Positions 1 through 7,173 of a DNA stretch of 44,192 bases are shown here, piece by piece. Numbering within the stretch: position 1 is the first letter of the stretch; each line of letters opens with the position of its first letter. Under the pieces are notes generated by a model. That model saw only the letters and a list, made by a program, of their open reading frames with translations. It made no database searches and was not told where the DNA came from. A program made the translations under genes and the position numbers. Origin of the DNA: an uncultured Opitutales bacterium (GTDB lineage Bacteria; Verrucomicrobiota; Verrucomicrobiia; Opitutales; Coraliomargaritaceae); contig CALKBZ010000016.1 in NCBI GenBank assembly GCA_937775295.1, positions 1 to 44,192 of the forward strand, given 5' to 3'.

Positions 1-1003
1 GTCACCAGTTTTGTAAAAGGAGCGCGCTCGTCCGGCCGCGTTCCCGCAAGCCATTCGTCGTGGTTGCTCACCCCGTCGCCGTCGGGATCGTCGTCGGCAC
101 CGTAGGCCAGGCTGACCAGATACTGTGCTTCCCATGCATCCGGCAGGGTATCGGCGTCTTCGTCCGGAAAGGAATTCAGCGGCGCAATCACCAGCGTCGG
201 GCGCTTGTCCGGGTCGCTGTCCTCATCGCCCTGTGTCAGATATAGGGAACTTCCGCCGTAGAGAATCAGCGTGAGAATGTCATCCGTCGCGAAGGCGTTG
301 AAAACCGCGTTGCGCAGTTTTGCGTTTCCCGAACCCAAGGTCTCGACGGTGCCGCCGCCGGTCGAATTGGAAAAGGTGAACAGGGGCTCTACGGTGCCGC
401 TCGCGAAATCGGTATCGCCGTTCACTTCCGGCACATAGGCATCGTCAATGAAGGGGTTCGCGCGGTTGTATCCAATTGACCGCGTGATCAAGGCATCGTT
501 GCCACTGAAAAGCGCCACGGTTTTCGTGGAGCTGCCGGAAGTGGAGCCATTGAGGGTCAGTTTCAGCGCCACATCGCCGACGAGGGTCGCGGGCACCGAA
601 GAGAGATCGAACTTCAGGACGGTGAGGTAGTGGCGCACGTTTCCATTTTGATAGGTAAAGTTGCGCATCTTGCAGTCCGTGACGACAAAGCCGCCGTCAT
701 ACTCCGCATCGCCGTTGATCTCGGTCAGCGTGCCGTCGAAGCCGCTTCCATCGGACGTGCGGATGGATGAAACAGTATTGGCCGGAAAGGAAGCGCCATC
801 GATTGGCGAAGTGCCGGCCTTCCATTCCTCCCACGTGTTGAATGTGTCCCCATCCGTGTCGTCGAGCGGCGCGGCGGTCAAAGGCGAAAGATAATAGCTG
901 AGTTCCCACGCATCCGGAATAAGATCAGGTTCAAAATCTGCTTGCGCCAACCCGGCACCCAGCAACATCGAAATACAACTGTCATTAGTATTGTTTTCTT
1001 CAT
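1..1003 (-). CDS. Secreted calcium-binding-repeat protein with CBM-like domain, 3' end outside window, frameshift in signal peptide
   Basis: An open frame runs leftward off the window edge from about 968. The mature part begins ADFEPDLIPDAWE and holds DTDGDTFNTWEEW- and DPDGDGVSNHDEW-type motifs, which are thrombospondin-3-like calcium-binding repeats common in secreted PVC-phylum proteins. Between them lies about 200 residues of beta-rich sequence (LTVLKFDLSSVP, later LTLILYGG and RPTLVIAPL) resembling DNRLRE/CBM96-type modules. The best start is the ATG at 1001-1003 (MKKTILMTVVF), but that frame must shift by one base near 970 to join MLLGAGLAQA. Together the two pieces make a textbook Sec signal peptide. 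The only in-frame start without a shift is 966-968, which gives a very short leader. Family function is unknown; I infer a surface or secreted glycan-associated protein. Confidence 0.75.
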
Positions 1004-1137
1004 CGGGTCGCTTTCGGTTTAATTAGGGTAAAAGCACGCTGACGCATGCAAGGCTTCAAAGAACTCCGAGAGTGAATCAACACCCCTTAAGCTCCCGTAA
1101 GTTGCAGGCAAAAAAAAGACAATTATTGCGCAACAAA
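1004..1137 (-). promoter_or_regulatory. Conserved leader region with small stem-loop
   Basis: This region closely resembles the one upstream of the large gene at 7174-10995. Shared blocks are CTGCAAC, GGAGCT, GGTGTT, AGTTCT, AAGCC and a stem-loop GCATGC-GTCA-GCGTGC (1034-1049 on the + strand), followed by TTTTA and about 30 nt before the ATG. The other copy changes the outer G-C pair to U-A, keeping the stem. A TTGCGCAA palindrome lies at about 1126-1133. Whether this acts as RNA or DNA is unknown. Confidence 0.45.
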
Positions 1138-1322
1138 ACAATGAAAATTAGGAAAACTCAGTCATCGTCAATGCCGAAGGTGCAATATAGGGCAATTGGA
1201 TGACTGGTAAATAAACAATGGCACTCAAAGCGGCTAAGACAAAAGAGAAAAGCCCTTCGGGCTCTCTACGACTGATGTCATGGGAGATGACACTAAATAA
1301 CCGTCCCTGTCATCAAGTCCGT

Positions 1323-1490
1323 CTCCCCAATCTCCCCCCCCCCTTGATTATGCCCTTGGGTGCTTGCGCAGCGGTTGTGAAAAATTTAATATGCAATGGC
1401 AATGTGCTGCACGCTACAGCGCACTGGCATAGATAACACTCATTGATATACTGGCGCGCATCATATTTTGTGAAAGCATGCTCTGCCATT
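1323..1490 (+). repeat. Dispersed modular repeat (family R1 core plus R3-like end)
   Basis: Begins with CTCCCCAATCTCCCC, then TTATGCCCTTGGGTGCT, GCGCAGCGGTTGTGA and ATATGCAATGGCA, a block found again at 23.3, 24.0, 25.2 and 29.9 kb. It is followed by GCACTGGCATAGAT (again at about 2167) and TATACTGGCGCGCAT (again at about 5150, 29789 and 31679). Together with the inverted repeat at 1521 it fills the gap between the first gene and the GxxExxY gene. Confidence 0.7.
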
Positions 1491-1520
1491 TTGCTACGCC
1501 ATCTACGGCAGACCTCCGTC

Positions 1521-1545
1521 GCGCAGAGGCGCAGGGGCGCAGAGG
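1521..1545. repeat. Left arm of perfect 25-bp inverted repeat around GxxExxY gene
   Basis: Made of GCGCAGAGGC-type short units. It is the exact reverse complement of 1959-1983, so the GxxExxY gene at 1567-1953 sits inside a 25-bp perfect inverted repeat. Confidence 0.85.
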
Positions 1546-1566
1546 TCTCCAGCAGTGATCAAAGGC

Positions 1567-1953
1567 TTATTCAGGCAGGCCGTTCACGCAGCGTGTGATG
1601 CCCGCCCTCATCACTTCGCCTCCAAAATGGAGTAAATATCCAAGCTTATTTCCGGTCAGGCGTAGGTAGGTTTGAGTTTGTTTCTTGTTTGCGGGGGAGA
1701 CTTTTTCAACAGACTTGAGTTCTGCAATGACTTTGTCCTCGATGATTAAATCGGCTCTAAAGCCTTCATCAAAATGAATGTCTTTATAGTTGAGGGAAAC
1801 AGGCATTTGGCGTTCTACTCGGAGCCCGATTTGCATTAACTCATAGGCAAGTGCCGCCTCGTAGACAGATTCTAGCAGACCTAGGCCAAGCTCACGGTGA
1901 ACTTCAATTGCAGCCTCGATCAACTTTGTTCCTATTGTATTTTCATCCACCAT
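1567..1953 (-). CDS. GxxExxY protein (PDDEXK_3-type nuclease-like)
   Basis: A 128-residue protein typical of the GxxExxY family. The N-terminal helix carries ELGLGLLESVYEAAL, containing the family motif G-L-L-E-S-V-Y. The centre has FRADLIIEDKVIAELKSVEKV, where D, E and K match a PDDEXK-like D-(E)xK core. The C-terminal part (QTQTYLRLTGNKLGYLLHFGG) is the conserved Q-(x)-YL...G.LiNF-like tail. Family members are small orphan proteins with nuclease-fold cores and unproven function. The gene lies within a perfect inverted repeat (1521-1545 and 1959-1983) and is surrounded by dispersed repeats, suggesting a small mobile or selfish cassette. Length and all motifs look intact. Confidence 0.9.
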   Translation of the reverse strand: MVDENTIGTKLIEAAIEVHRELGLGLLESVYEAALAYELMQIGLRVERQMPVSLNYKDIHFDEGFRADLIIEDKVIAELKSVEKVSPANKKQTQTYLRLTGNKLGYLLHFGGEVMRAGITRCVNGLPE

Positions 1954-1958
1954 TTTAA

Positions 1959-1983
1959 CCTCTGCGCCCCTGCGCCTCTGCGC
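1959..1983. repeat. Right arm of perfect 25-bp inverted repeat around GxxExxY gene
   Basis: Exact reverse complement of 1521-1545, starting immediately upstream of the GxxExxY start codon. A further CTCTGCGC unit extends it to about 1991. Confidence 0.85.
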
Positions 1984-2318
1984 CTCTGCGCGATACTAAT
2001 ACGTATGCTTGTTCATCTTTCATTTTTACAAGGCACAGAGATCGCTGGAAACTCATCGCGATTACTATACTGTTTTTTTTGAAAATCACAAATCATGATG
2101 CGCGGCAGTATATCTCATTTCGGACTTCAAATAAAATAGACGCAGATTCACCGGGAAGGCTGATCAGCACTGGCATAGATGACAATTTCACTGAATCATA
2201 CCCACAGATTCTGCGGAAGAGGCTGAAAAATACCTGTCCCTAAAAAATACCTTTTATAATCTTCAGGGTGAAGCTGTTTTTTGTTGCCTACTAATACACC
2301 ATTCGGCTCCCTTGGCGC
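1984..2318. other. Intergenic region with short dispersed repeats
   Basis: No gene recognised. It contains GCACTGGCATAGAT (about 2167, shared with about 1422) and ACCTGTCCCTAAAAAATACC (2233-2252), which recurs in variant form at about 24145, 24880 and 25005. No clear promoter or Shine-Dalgarno sequence for the following gene was found. Confidence 0.5.
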
Positions 2319-3308
2319 ATGAATACAACAACAAGCAATAAAATTTCACCAGCAACCAATGCACCCCGCGTGCCCGTCGAGCGCTACGCAGGTAACCCCG
2401 TGATAAGCGCGTCAGACCTGCCCTTCGCGGCACAATGCTGCTTCAACAGCGGTGCAATACGCGTAGGCGACGAAATCGTAATGGCACTCAACGTGTGGGA
2501 TGCCCAATGGGTGCCCCGCTTCGTGATCGCTCGCAGCAAGGACGGTATAGACTTTGAAATCGGCAGCAAAACCTTTGCGGAAATACCCGATGAATACCCT
2601 TACGCCGGACGCAAGGATGGCATCTTCGACACCCGCATCACGACACTCGAGGGCTGGCATTACATTACCTACAATGTCTCCTCCAGCCTAGGTGGGCGCA
2701 TTCGCCTGACTCGCACAAAGGACTTCGAAGACTTTGAAGACATGGGCTTCATCACAGGAATTGACCACCGTAATTGTGTGATCTTTCCGGAAAAAGTAGA
2801 TGGCTCTTACCTCCGATTAGAGCGCCCGAATGGTGAAGGCAAAACTGGTGGCGACATTTATCTCTCACGCTCCCCCGATCTCATTCACTGGGGGCAAACC
2901 GAGCTGGTTCTTGAAAAAGGCACACGCTACTGGGAGAGCTGCAAGCTCGGCCCTGGAGCACCTCCGGTTAAAACAGAGGCTGGCTGGTTATGCATCTACC
3001 ACGCATGCCGCGAGCACATGAACGGCATCATGTATAACGTCGGCGCCATGCTGCTCGACCTAGAGGATCCGAGCAAGGTCATCGGGAAACTTCGCGACTG
3101 CCTAATGTGGCCGACCGAGGACTACGAGATGATCGGCAATGTTACGCAGGTGGTCTTCCCAACTGCCGCGATTGCAGACGTCGAGAAGGACGAGCTATTA
3201 CTTTACTACGGCGCAGCCGATAGTTGCCTGGGGCGCGCCACGATCTCACTCAGCACACTGATCAAGGAATGCCTCAAGGACGGCCCCTGCCTGCCCGGCC
3301 AGTCTTAA
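2319..3308 (+). CDS. GH130-family glycosidase/phosphorylase
   Basis: A 329-residue protein without signal peptide, so probably cytoplasmic. It shows the GH130 five-bladed propeller pattern: YAGNPVI near residue 24, FNSGAI near 42, a GIFDTRIT segment with the family's catalytic Asp at about residue 104, then RSPDLIHWG, WESCKLGPGAPP, GWLCIYHA and LLLYYGAAD. The family includes beta-1,4-mannooligosaccharide and mannosylglucose phosphorylases and some beta-mannosidases. Substrate and phosphorolytic versus hydrolytic mode cannot be read with confidence; GDIYLSRSPDLIHW is followed by no phosphate-binding residues I can assign. It stands alone, with the DUF4143 pseudogene downstream on the other strand. 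A role in intracellular breakdown of mannose-containing oligosaccharides is inferred. Confidence 0.9.
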   Translation: MNTTTSNKISPATNAPRVPVERYAGNPVISASDLPFAAQCCFNSGAIRVGDEIVMALNVWDAQWVPRFVIARSKDGIDFEIGSKTFAEIPDEYPYAGRKDGIFDTRITTLEGWHYITYNVSSSLGGRIRLTRTKDFEDFEDMGFITGIDHRNCVIFPEKVDGSYLRLERPNGEGKTGGDIYLSRSPDLIHWGQTELVLEKGTRYWESCKLGPGAPPVKTEAGWLCIYHACREHMNGIMYNVGAMLLDLEDPSKVIGKLRDCLMWPTEDYEMIGNVTQVVFPTAAIADVEKDELLLYYGAADSCLGRATISLSTLIKECLKDGPCLPGQS

Positions 3309-3405
3309 ATCGCCCAAGTCACTGTGCGAGCGCATAGTGCAAAACTTCCAACGCCAGAACTCGGCCACGAGAGGTGCTTAAGCAGTGTTCAGTATTGTTC
3401 ACGGC

Positions 3406-4338
3406 TCAAGCACCACTCGTGGTCGCTTGCTGTCGGGACGACCCCGGGGACACCCATAATTTGGAGCTGATGAATCCCCAAAGGTTCTTCGCTATTTTTA
3501 GTGGACCGAGGAGAGCAGTGCCCTGAGCTTTAACCACCCGCTGCGCTGGAGACACGGAGGCGGCTTTAATGACAGGACCGATTATTCTGAAATCAAGCTT
3601 CGAACATAAGCTGACCAGCCCCCTCAAAGGCAAGGCGCTCATGTTTTCAATAAGAGAAAACCGACGCGCCCCTGAATAAACCACATAGAGGTGATCCAGC
3701 TTCAGATCTTTAAATGTCGTATGCATCGATTTCGTCGTTTTCGGAGCATCCGTGCACTTAAATTCGAACCCGTATCGTCGGCCTTTTCTCAACAAGAGCA
3801 GATCCAGCTCGCCCCCACCTTGAGTCGCGTAAAAGCAGGCATCTTGGTCACCATGACTTAACAGAATCTGCTCCATCGCAAAGCCCTCCCAGCTCGCGCC
3901 GTAGCGCGGATGCGTGTAGTGATCGCTCCAGGTTCGGATATTTAGCAGCTAGTGCAGCACCCCACTATCGCGGAAATAGACTTTGGGAGTTTTCACCAGC
4001 TGTTTTCCCAGACTCTCGAACCATGGCGGCAGTATCCGGATCACAAGAGTCCCTGCCAGTAGATCCCGGTAGTGATTCACCGCCGGCGTACTGACATCCA
4101 TCGACCGCGCAAGCTCCGTCGCGTTCCAATTCTGGCCGTGATAATGGGCCAGCATCCGCCAGAAGCGACGTAATGCCTGCGGAGCTACTTTAGACCCATC
4201 CCCGGTATATCCCATTCCAGAAAAGTCCGATAAAAATCCTCCGTCCACTCCTGCCAATCACCGGAATCATCCTTCAGATACGCCTCTGGAAATCCGCCCT
4301 GCAGCCAGAGCCTTCTTTGCTCCTCAACGCCAACCGCC
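3406..4338 (-). pseudogene. Decayed DUF4143/AAA-type ATPase
   Basis: Remnant of the common ATPase + DUF4143 family. Reading right to left: RRLWLQGGFPEAYL near 4310, WTEDFYRTFLEWDIPGMG, a frameshift near 4200, then SKVAPQALRRFWRMLAHYHG and the winged-helix part (ELARSMDVSTPAVNHYRDLL), FFxRDSGVLH, an in-frame TAG at 3949-3951, LLNIRTW...YGASWEGFAMEQIL and the nuclease-like GGGELDLLLLRKGRRYGFEFKCTDAPKTTKSM end. The N-terminal P-loop domain is missing; similarity stops close to the terminator of the next gene. One frameshift, one nonsense codon and the 5' truncation make this non-functional. The last ~60 residues before the stop at 3406 do not look like family sequence. Confidence 0.85.
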
Positions 4339-4361
4339 TCCCCGCCTCCCCGCCACAACAC

Positions 4362-4396
4362 AAAAAAAGCGCCCTGCCCGAAGCCGGACAGGACGC
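4362..4396 (-). terminator. Rho-independent terminator of the PEP-CTERM-like gene
   Basis: On the minus strand a GC-rich stem (GCGTCCTGTCCG / CGGGCAGGGCGC, loop GCTT) is followed directly by seven T. It lies 50 nt past the stop codon of the gene at 4447-4842. Confidence 0.85.
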
Positions 4397-4446
4397 TTAC
4401 CCCTATTCATATATATTCCCAATGGAATATACCCCATATGAAATAA

Positions 4447-4842
4447 TTATCGGCGGCAAGCAATCTCCACAATAGCCAACGCGAAGTAACCAGCTACCAG
4501 CGCATAGGTGCTCGGCGCTGGAACAATAGAATTTATCACGACATCATTCGTAACAGCGAGGGACCCATCTGACACAAAGGATCCACCACCATTCACCCTC
4601 AACCCATACAATGCGTTAGAGCCACCGTCGTTAATATTGAATCGTCCTATAGCAGTCGCATCGTCAGCTGATATGGGGATCCCTAACCCCCCAATGCCAT
4701 CTATGTCCCAGTGGGTCGCGTGATTGTAACCGAGGACATCACCAGAGGCGTCACAATCAAAGGTGACGTTCGCCACCGCTGCGACAATAGAGATCAGCGC
4801 AGCGAACAATAAAATTAAAGTAAGTTGAGTCGATATTTTCAT
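4447..4842 (-). CDS. Small exported protein with PEP-CTERM-like C-terminus
   Basis: A 131-residue protein. Residues 1-22 form a signal peptide (MKISTQLTLILLFAALISIV). The middle is low-complexity, Gly/Asp/Asn-rich beta sequence without a recognised domain. The C-terminus reads VPAPSTYALVAG, a hydrophobic stretch, then ACRR. This matches the verrucomicrobial PEP-CTERM sorting tail (VPEPSTYALLAG...RRR), but with PAP instead of PEP and an unusual EIACRR end. Such tails are processed by exosortases, linked to extracellular polysaccharide production. The gene has its own terminator, and a conserved LacI-operator-like block lies about 145 nt upstream. Confidence 0.75.
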   Translation of the reverse strand: MKISTQLTLILLFAALISIVAAVANVTFDCDASGDVLGYNHATHWDIDGIGGLGIPISADDATAIGRFNINDGGSNALYGLRVNGGGSFVSDGSLAVTNDVVINSIVPAPSTYALVAGYFALAIVEIACRR

Positions 4843-4984
4843 ATCTATCGGTTATAGGGGTTGAGGTATTTTGAATAAACAGCTTGCCAAACAGGCTGGA
4901 ACTAAAAAAAGATACACAATGTTGCATCTATAATTACACTAAGTCAACACATATTTTCAATAAAAAAGGCCCGCAACCGTGGTT

Positions 4985-5024
4985 AAACCTAAAAAGATGA
5001 GTTGAACCGTTAATAAACGTTTAT
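4985..5024 (-). promoter_or_regulatory. Conserved upstream block with palindrome ATAAACGTTTAT (copy 1)
   Basis: The block CCTAAAAAGA...GTTGAACCGTTAATAAACGTTTAT recurs at 19117-19155 and 23657-23696. Its end is a perfect 12-bp palindrome at 5013-5024 with a central CG, the usual form of a LacI-family operator. It lies upstream of the gene at 4842 (minus) and about 320 bp ahead of the LacI-type gene at 5342 (plus). Confidence 0.5.
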
Positions 5025-5148
5025 GCACCTTAATATTACCCCATAACTGACTGGTGGATAATGAAGTGCCCTGAGTTTGGTGGACGCTAATCACACGCTG
5101 ATGCTCATTGATATTTTCAGGTCTTAGCCAACACCGTGCCTTCAGTAG

Positions 5149-5274
5149 TTATACTAGCGCGCATGATGATTTGTGAACAGAGCAGTGCCTTAGTCTTAGC
5201 CTCCCTGATGCCCCCCCCCCCCCTTAGCGAAGCCTGCCAAGGCGGAGCACTGCTCTTTTACGCGGCGCTAATAC
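5149..5274. repeat. MITE-like palindromic element (family R3)
   Basis: The left end TATACTAGCGCGCATG...AGAGCAGTGCC pairs with the right end GAGCACTGCTCTTTTACGCGGCGCTAATA as imperfect terminal inverted repeats, giving an element of about 126 bp with a C-rich centre. Left-end copies occur at about 1447, 29789 and 31679. It ends about 65 bp before the LacI-type gene. Confidence 0.6.
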
Positions 5275-5341
5275 ACCCTATTACGGGCAAGGCAAACTTA
5301 ATCCTTGAGCAACCTGTTGCACTCAATTAAGTATCACTGAA

Positions 5342-6376
5342 ATGAGCACACAAAAAACTACCATTTATTCACTGGCCGATGAGCTGAGCGTGAGCGCCGC
5401 GACAGTCAGCCGGGCACTCAACAACTCCCCGCGGATCAGCGAGAAGCGGCGACTGCAGGTCAAGGATCTGGCTGAAAGAAGAGGCTTTAAGCTGCGCGCC
5501 TTCGCGCCGCGGATGACCAATATCTGCCTGTTATTGGTCGGCAGCATTGATACGACCAACATCATATCGGACTACTCCGCCGAAGTGCTCAACGGCGCGA
5601 GCCGCTATTGCCGGGAAAACGAAGTCGAGTTGTCACTATTCAGCGCCTCCCGCGACAAGCTCAACAATATGAATGTGGTCAAAGAGCTGTTCCGGCGCAG
5701 TGCCGACGGCGTGATCCTGTTGAACTGCAACAATAAATGCACCTTCATCGAACAATTTGAGAAGGAAAAGGTGCCCTACTGCTGCCTACTTAGCGAGAAT
5801 TCCGCGTTCCCCAACAACACACTGACCGTCGACAATAAGAACCTCGCCGAACGCGCGGTGGACTACCTACTCCAGCTCGGCCACCGCAATATTGCCTACC
5901 TGTACAGCGCGCCGAATAACCCGGGGCAGCTAGATCGACTGAAAGGCTACCGCAACGCACACACCAGCCGCGGAATCCCCATCAACGAGGATTTCATTCC
6001 CGCCCCTAATCGATCCTTCACTGGCCTGGAGATGGGCTACCAAGCCGCTAACAAACTACTGCAGACAAACCCCGAAATCACCGCGATCTTCGCCTCCAGC
6101 AGTGAATTGGGGGATGGCATACATCTGGCATGCAACCACCAAGGCCTGAGCATCCCCGAGGACATTTCACTCTTGATCTGCGACAACCCGCCACGCTCGG
6201 AATATAGTTGCCCACCAATGAGCGTGGTCGACATCGCCAACGATCGCTTCGGCGCAGCCGCGGCCGCATGGGTGCATCAAAAGCTGCAAAGTCAAAAGAC
6301 TCACGCCCCCTCGGAGCCCTGGATGAAAGCTAACCTCATCATCCGCGAATCCACCGCCCCACCACGGAGCAAATAG
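5342..6376 (+). CDS. LacI-family transcriptional regulator
   Basis: A 344-residue protein. Residues 5-60 form the LacI helix-turn-helix (YSLADELSVSAATVSRALNN, then a hinge-like region ending RGFKLRAFA). Residues about 64-335 form a periplasmic-binding-protein-like effector domain (ICLLLVGSIDT, GVILLN, LTVDNKNLAERAVDYLLQLGHRNIAYL, TAIFASSSELGDGIHLACNHQGLSIPEDISLLICDN). Such proteins bind DNA as dimers and respond to sugars. It stands alone, between an R3 element and repeats. A plausible target is the ATnAACGTTnAT palindrome seen at 5013, 19144 and 23685, but this is only inferred from shape and proximity. Confidence 0.92.
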   Translation: MSTQKTTIYSLADELSVSAATVSRALNNSPRISEKRRLQVKDLAERRGFKLRAFAPRMTNICLLLVGSIDTTNIISDYSAEVLNGASRYCRENEVELSLFSASRDKLNNMNVVKELFRRSADGVILLNCNNKCTFIEQFEKEKVPYCCLLSENSAFPNNTLTVDNKNLAERAVDYLLQLGHRNIAYLYSAPNNPGQLDRLKGYRNAHTSRGIPINEDFIPAPNRSFTGLEMGYQAANKLLQTNPEITAIFASSSELGDGIHLACNHQGLSIPEDISLLICDNPPRSEYSCPPMSVVDIANDRFGAAAAAWVHQKLQSQKTHAPSEPWMKANLIIRESTAPPRSK

Positions 6377-6497
6377 CACGGGCATGGTCGGGGCGGCAAC
6401 GTAGTAACCGAGCTTATCGACGGTCTCAAAAATGAGGCAATCTTCTGACATTAGGCGCATTTTCATACCGCGATAATCGCTGTCCTAATCTTACTCC

Positions 6498-6578
6498 TAA
6501 TCATAATCTTACTCCTAATCATAATCTTAATCTAATCGCTGGTCTTCAAGTGCTTGTCAGGGAGTAAGATTATGATTA
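6498..6578. repeat. TAATC-type inverted repeat, 18-bp perfect arms
   Basis: TAATCATAATCTTACTCC (6498-6515) is the exact reverse complement of 6561-6578. The left arm is also part of a direct duplication of CTTACTCCTAATCATAAT. Confidence 0.8.
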
Positions 6579-7022
6579 AGCACCTGATCTGCAGAGATCC
6601 CCCATGGCTTTAATTCTTTTTGAAGCAGCTTCCTTGTAGCTCCATAAGATGAAGTCTGCGCTCAAAGCCTGAGCCTGTTTTCAATTCCTGAGCCTGTCGA
6701 AGGGCCGAAGGGATTTTTAATGCTCTGCTCCAATCCAGAGGAGTGGCCGGCTCTGACCCTGTGCCCGGAAACCGCTCAGACACAGACCCAGCAGAGCATG
6801 AGCACTTGGACGCGTCAATCACGACGGAGGCCACCGCCACTGCACAGAACCCAAGCTCCGTGGCTCCGTGCCTTTATTATGCCTTTGGGTGCCGTGTGAA
6901 ACTCTGCTCCTGCTGGCTCTGTGCTCAATAACTCGCACGACGTTATACCAACGGGGATATACCAAAGGGGACAGACTGGAATGGCACGAACTTAAGGGGT
7001 GAAGACGGATTCTTAATCGTAA

Positions 7023-7115
7023 TCCTAATCTTACTCTTAAACACCTCTTCGAGTCCTCAAATCACTCAATAACAATACCTTAAGATTAGGATTAAGAGTA
7101 TGAGTAAGATTAGGA
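7023..7115. repeat. TAATC-type inverted repeat, 14-bp perfect arms
   Basis: TCCTAATCTTACTC (7023-7036) pairs exactly with 7102-7115. Same sequence style as the repeat at 6498-6578. It lies about 60 bp past the stop of the large gene and could end its transcript, though no T-run is attached. Confidence 0.75.
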
Positions 7116-7173
7116 CGCATACAGATTCGCGCCTTAAGTTCGCGCCAAAGGGGCCAGACTGTTTATAGGAGCA

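Larger units (their letters stand above)
6377..7173. other. Repeat-rich intergenic region
   Basis: No gene recognised. It holds two TAATC-rich inverted repeats (6498-6578 and 7023-7115), a partial R1 core (TTTATTATGCCTTTGGGTGC near 6872) and GC-rich filler. The only open frames are short and without family resemblance. Confidence 0.6.

Noticed and set aside
6481-7115. CRISPR-like array of TAATC repeats
   Set aside because: Repeats are short, degenerate and palindromic with no unique spacers or cas genes.
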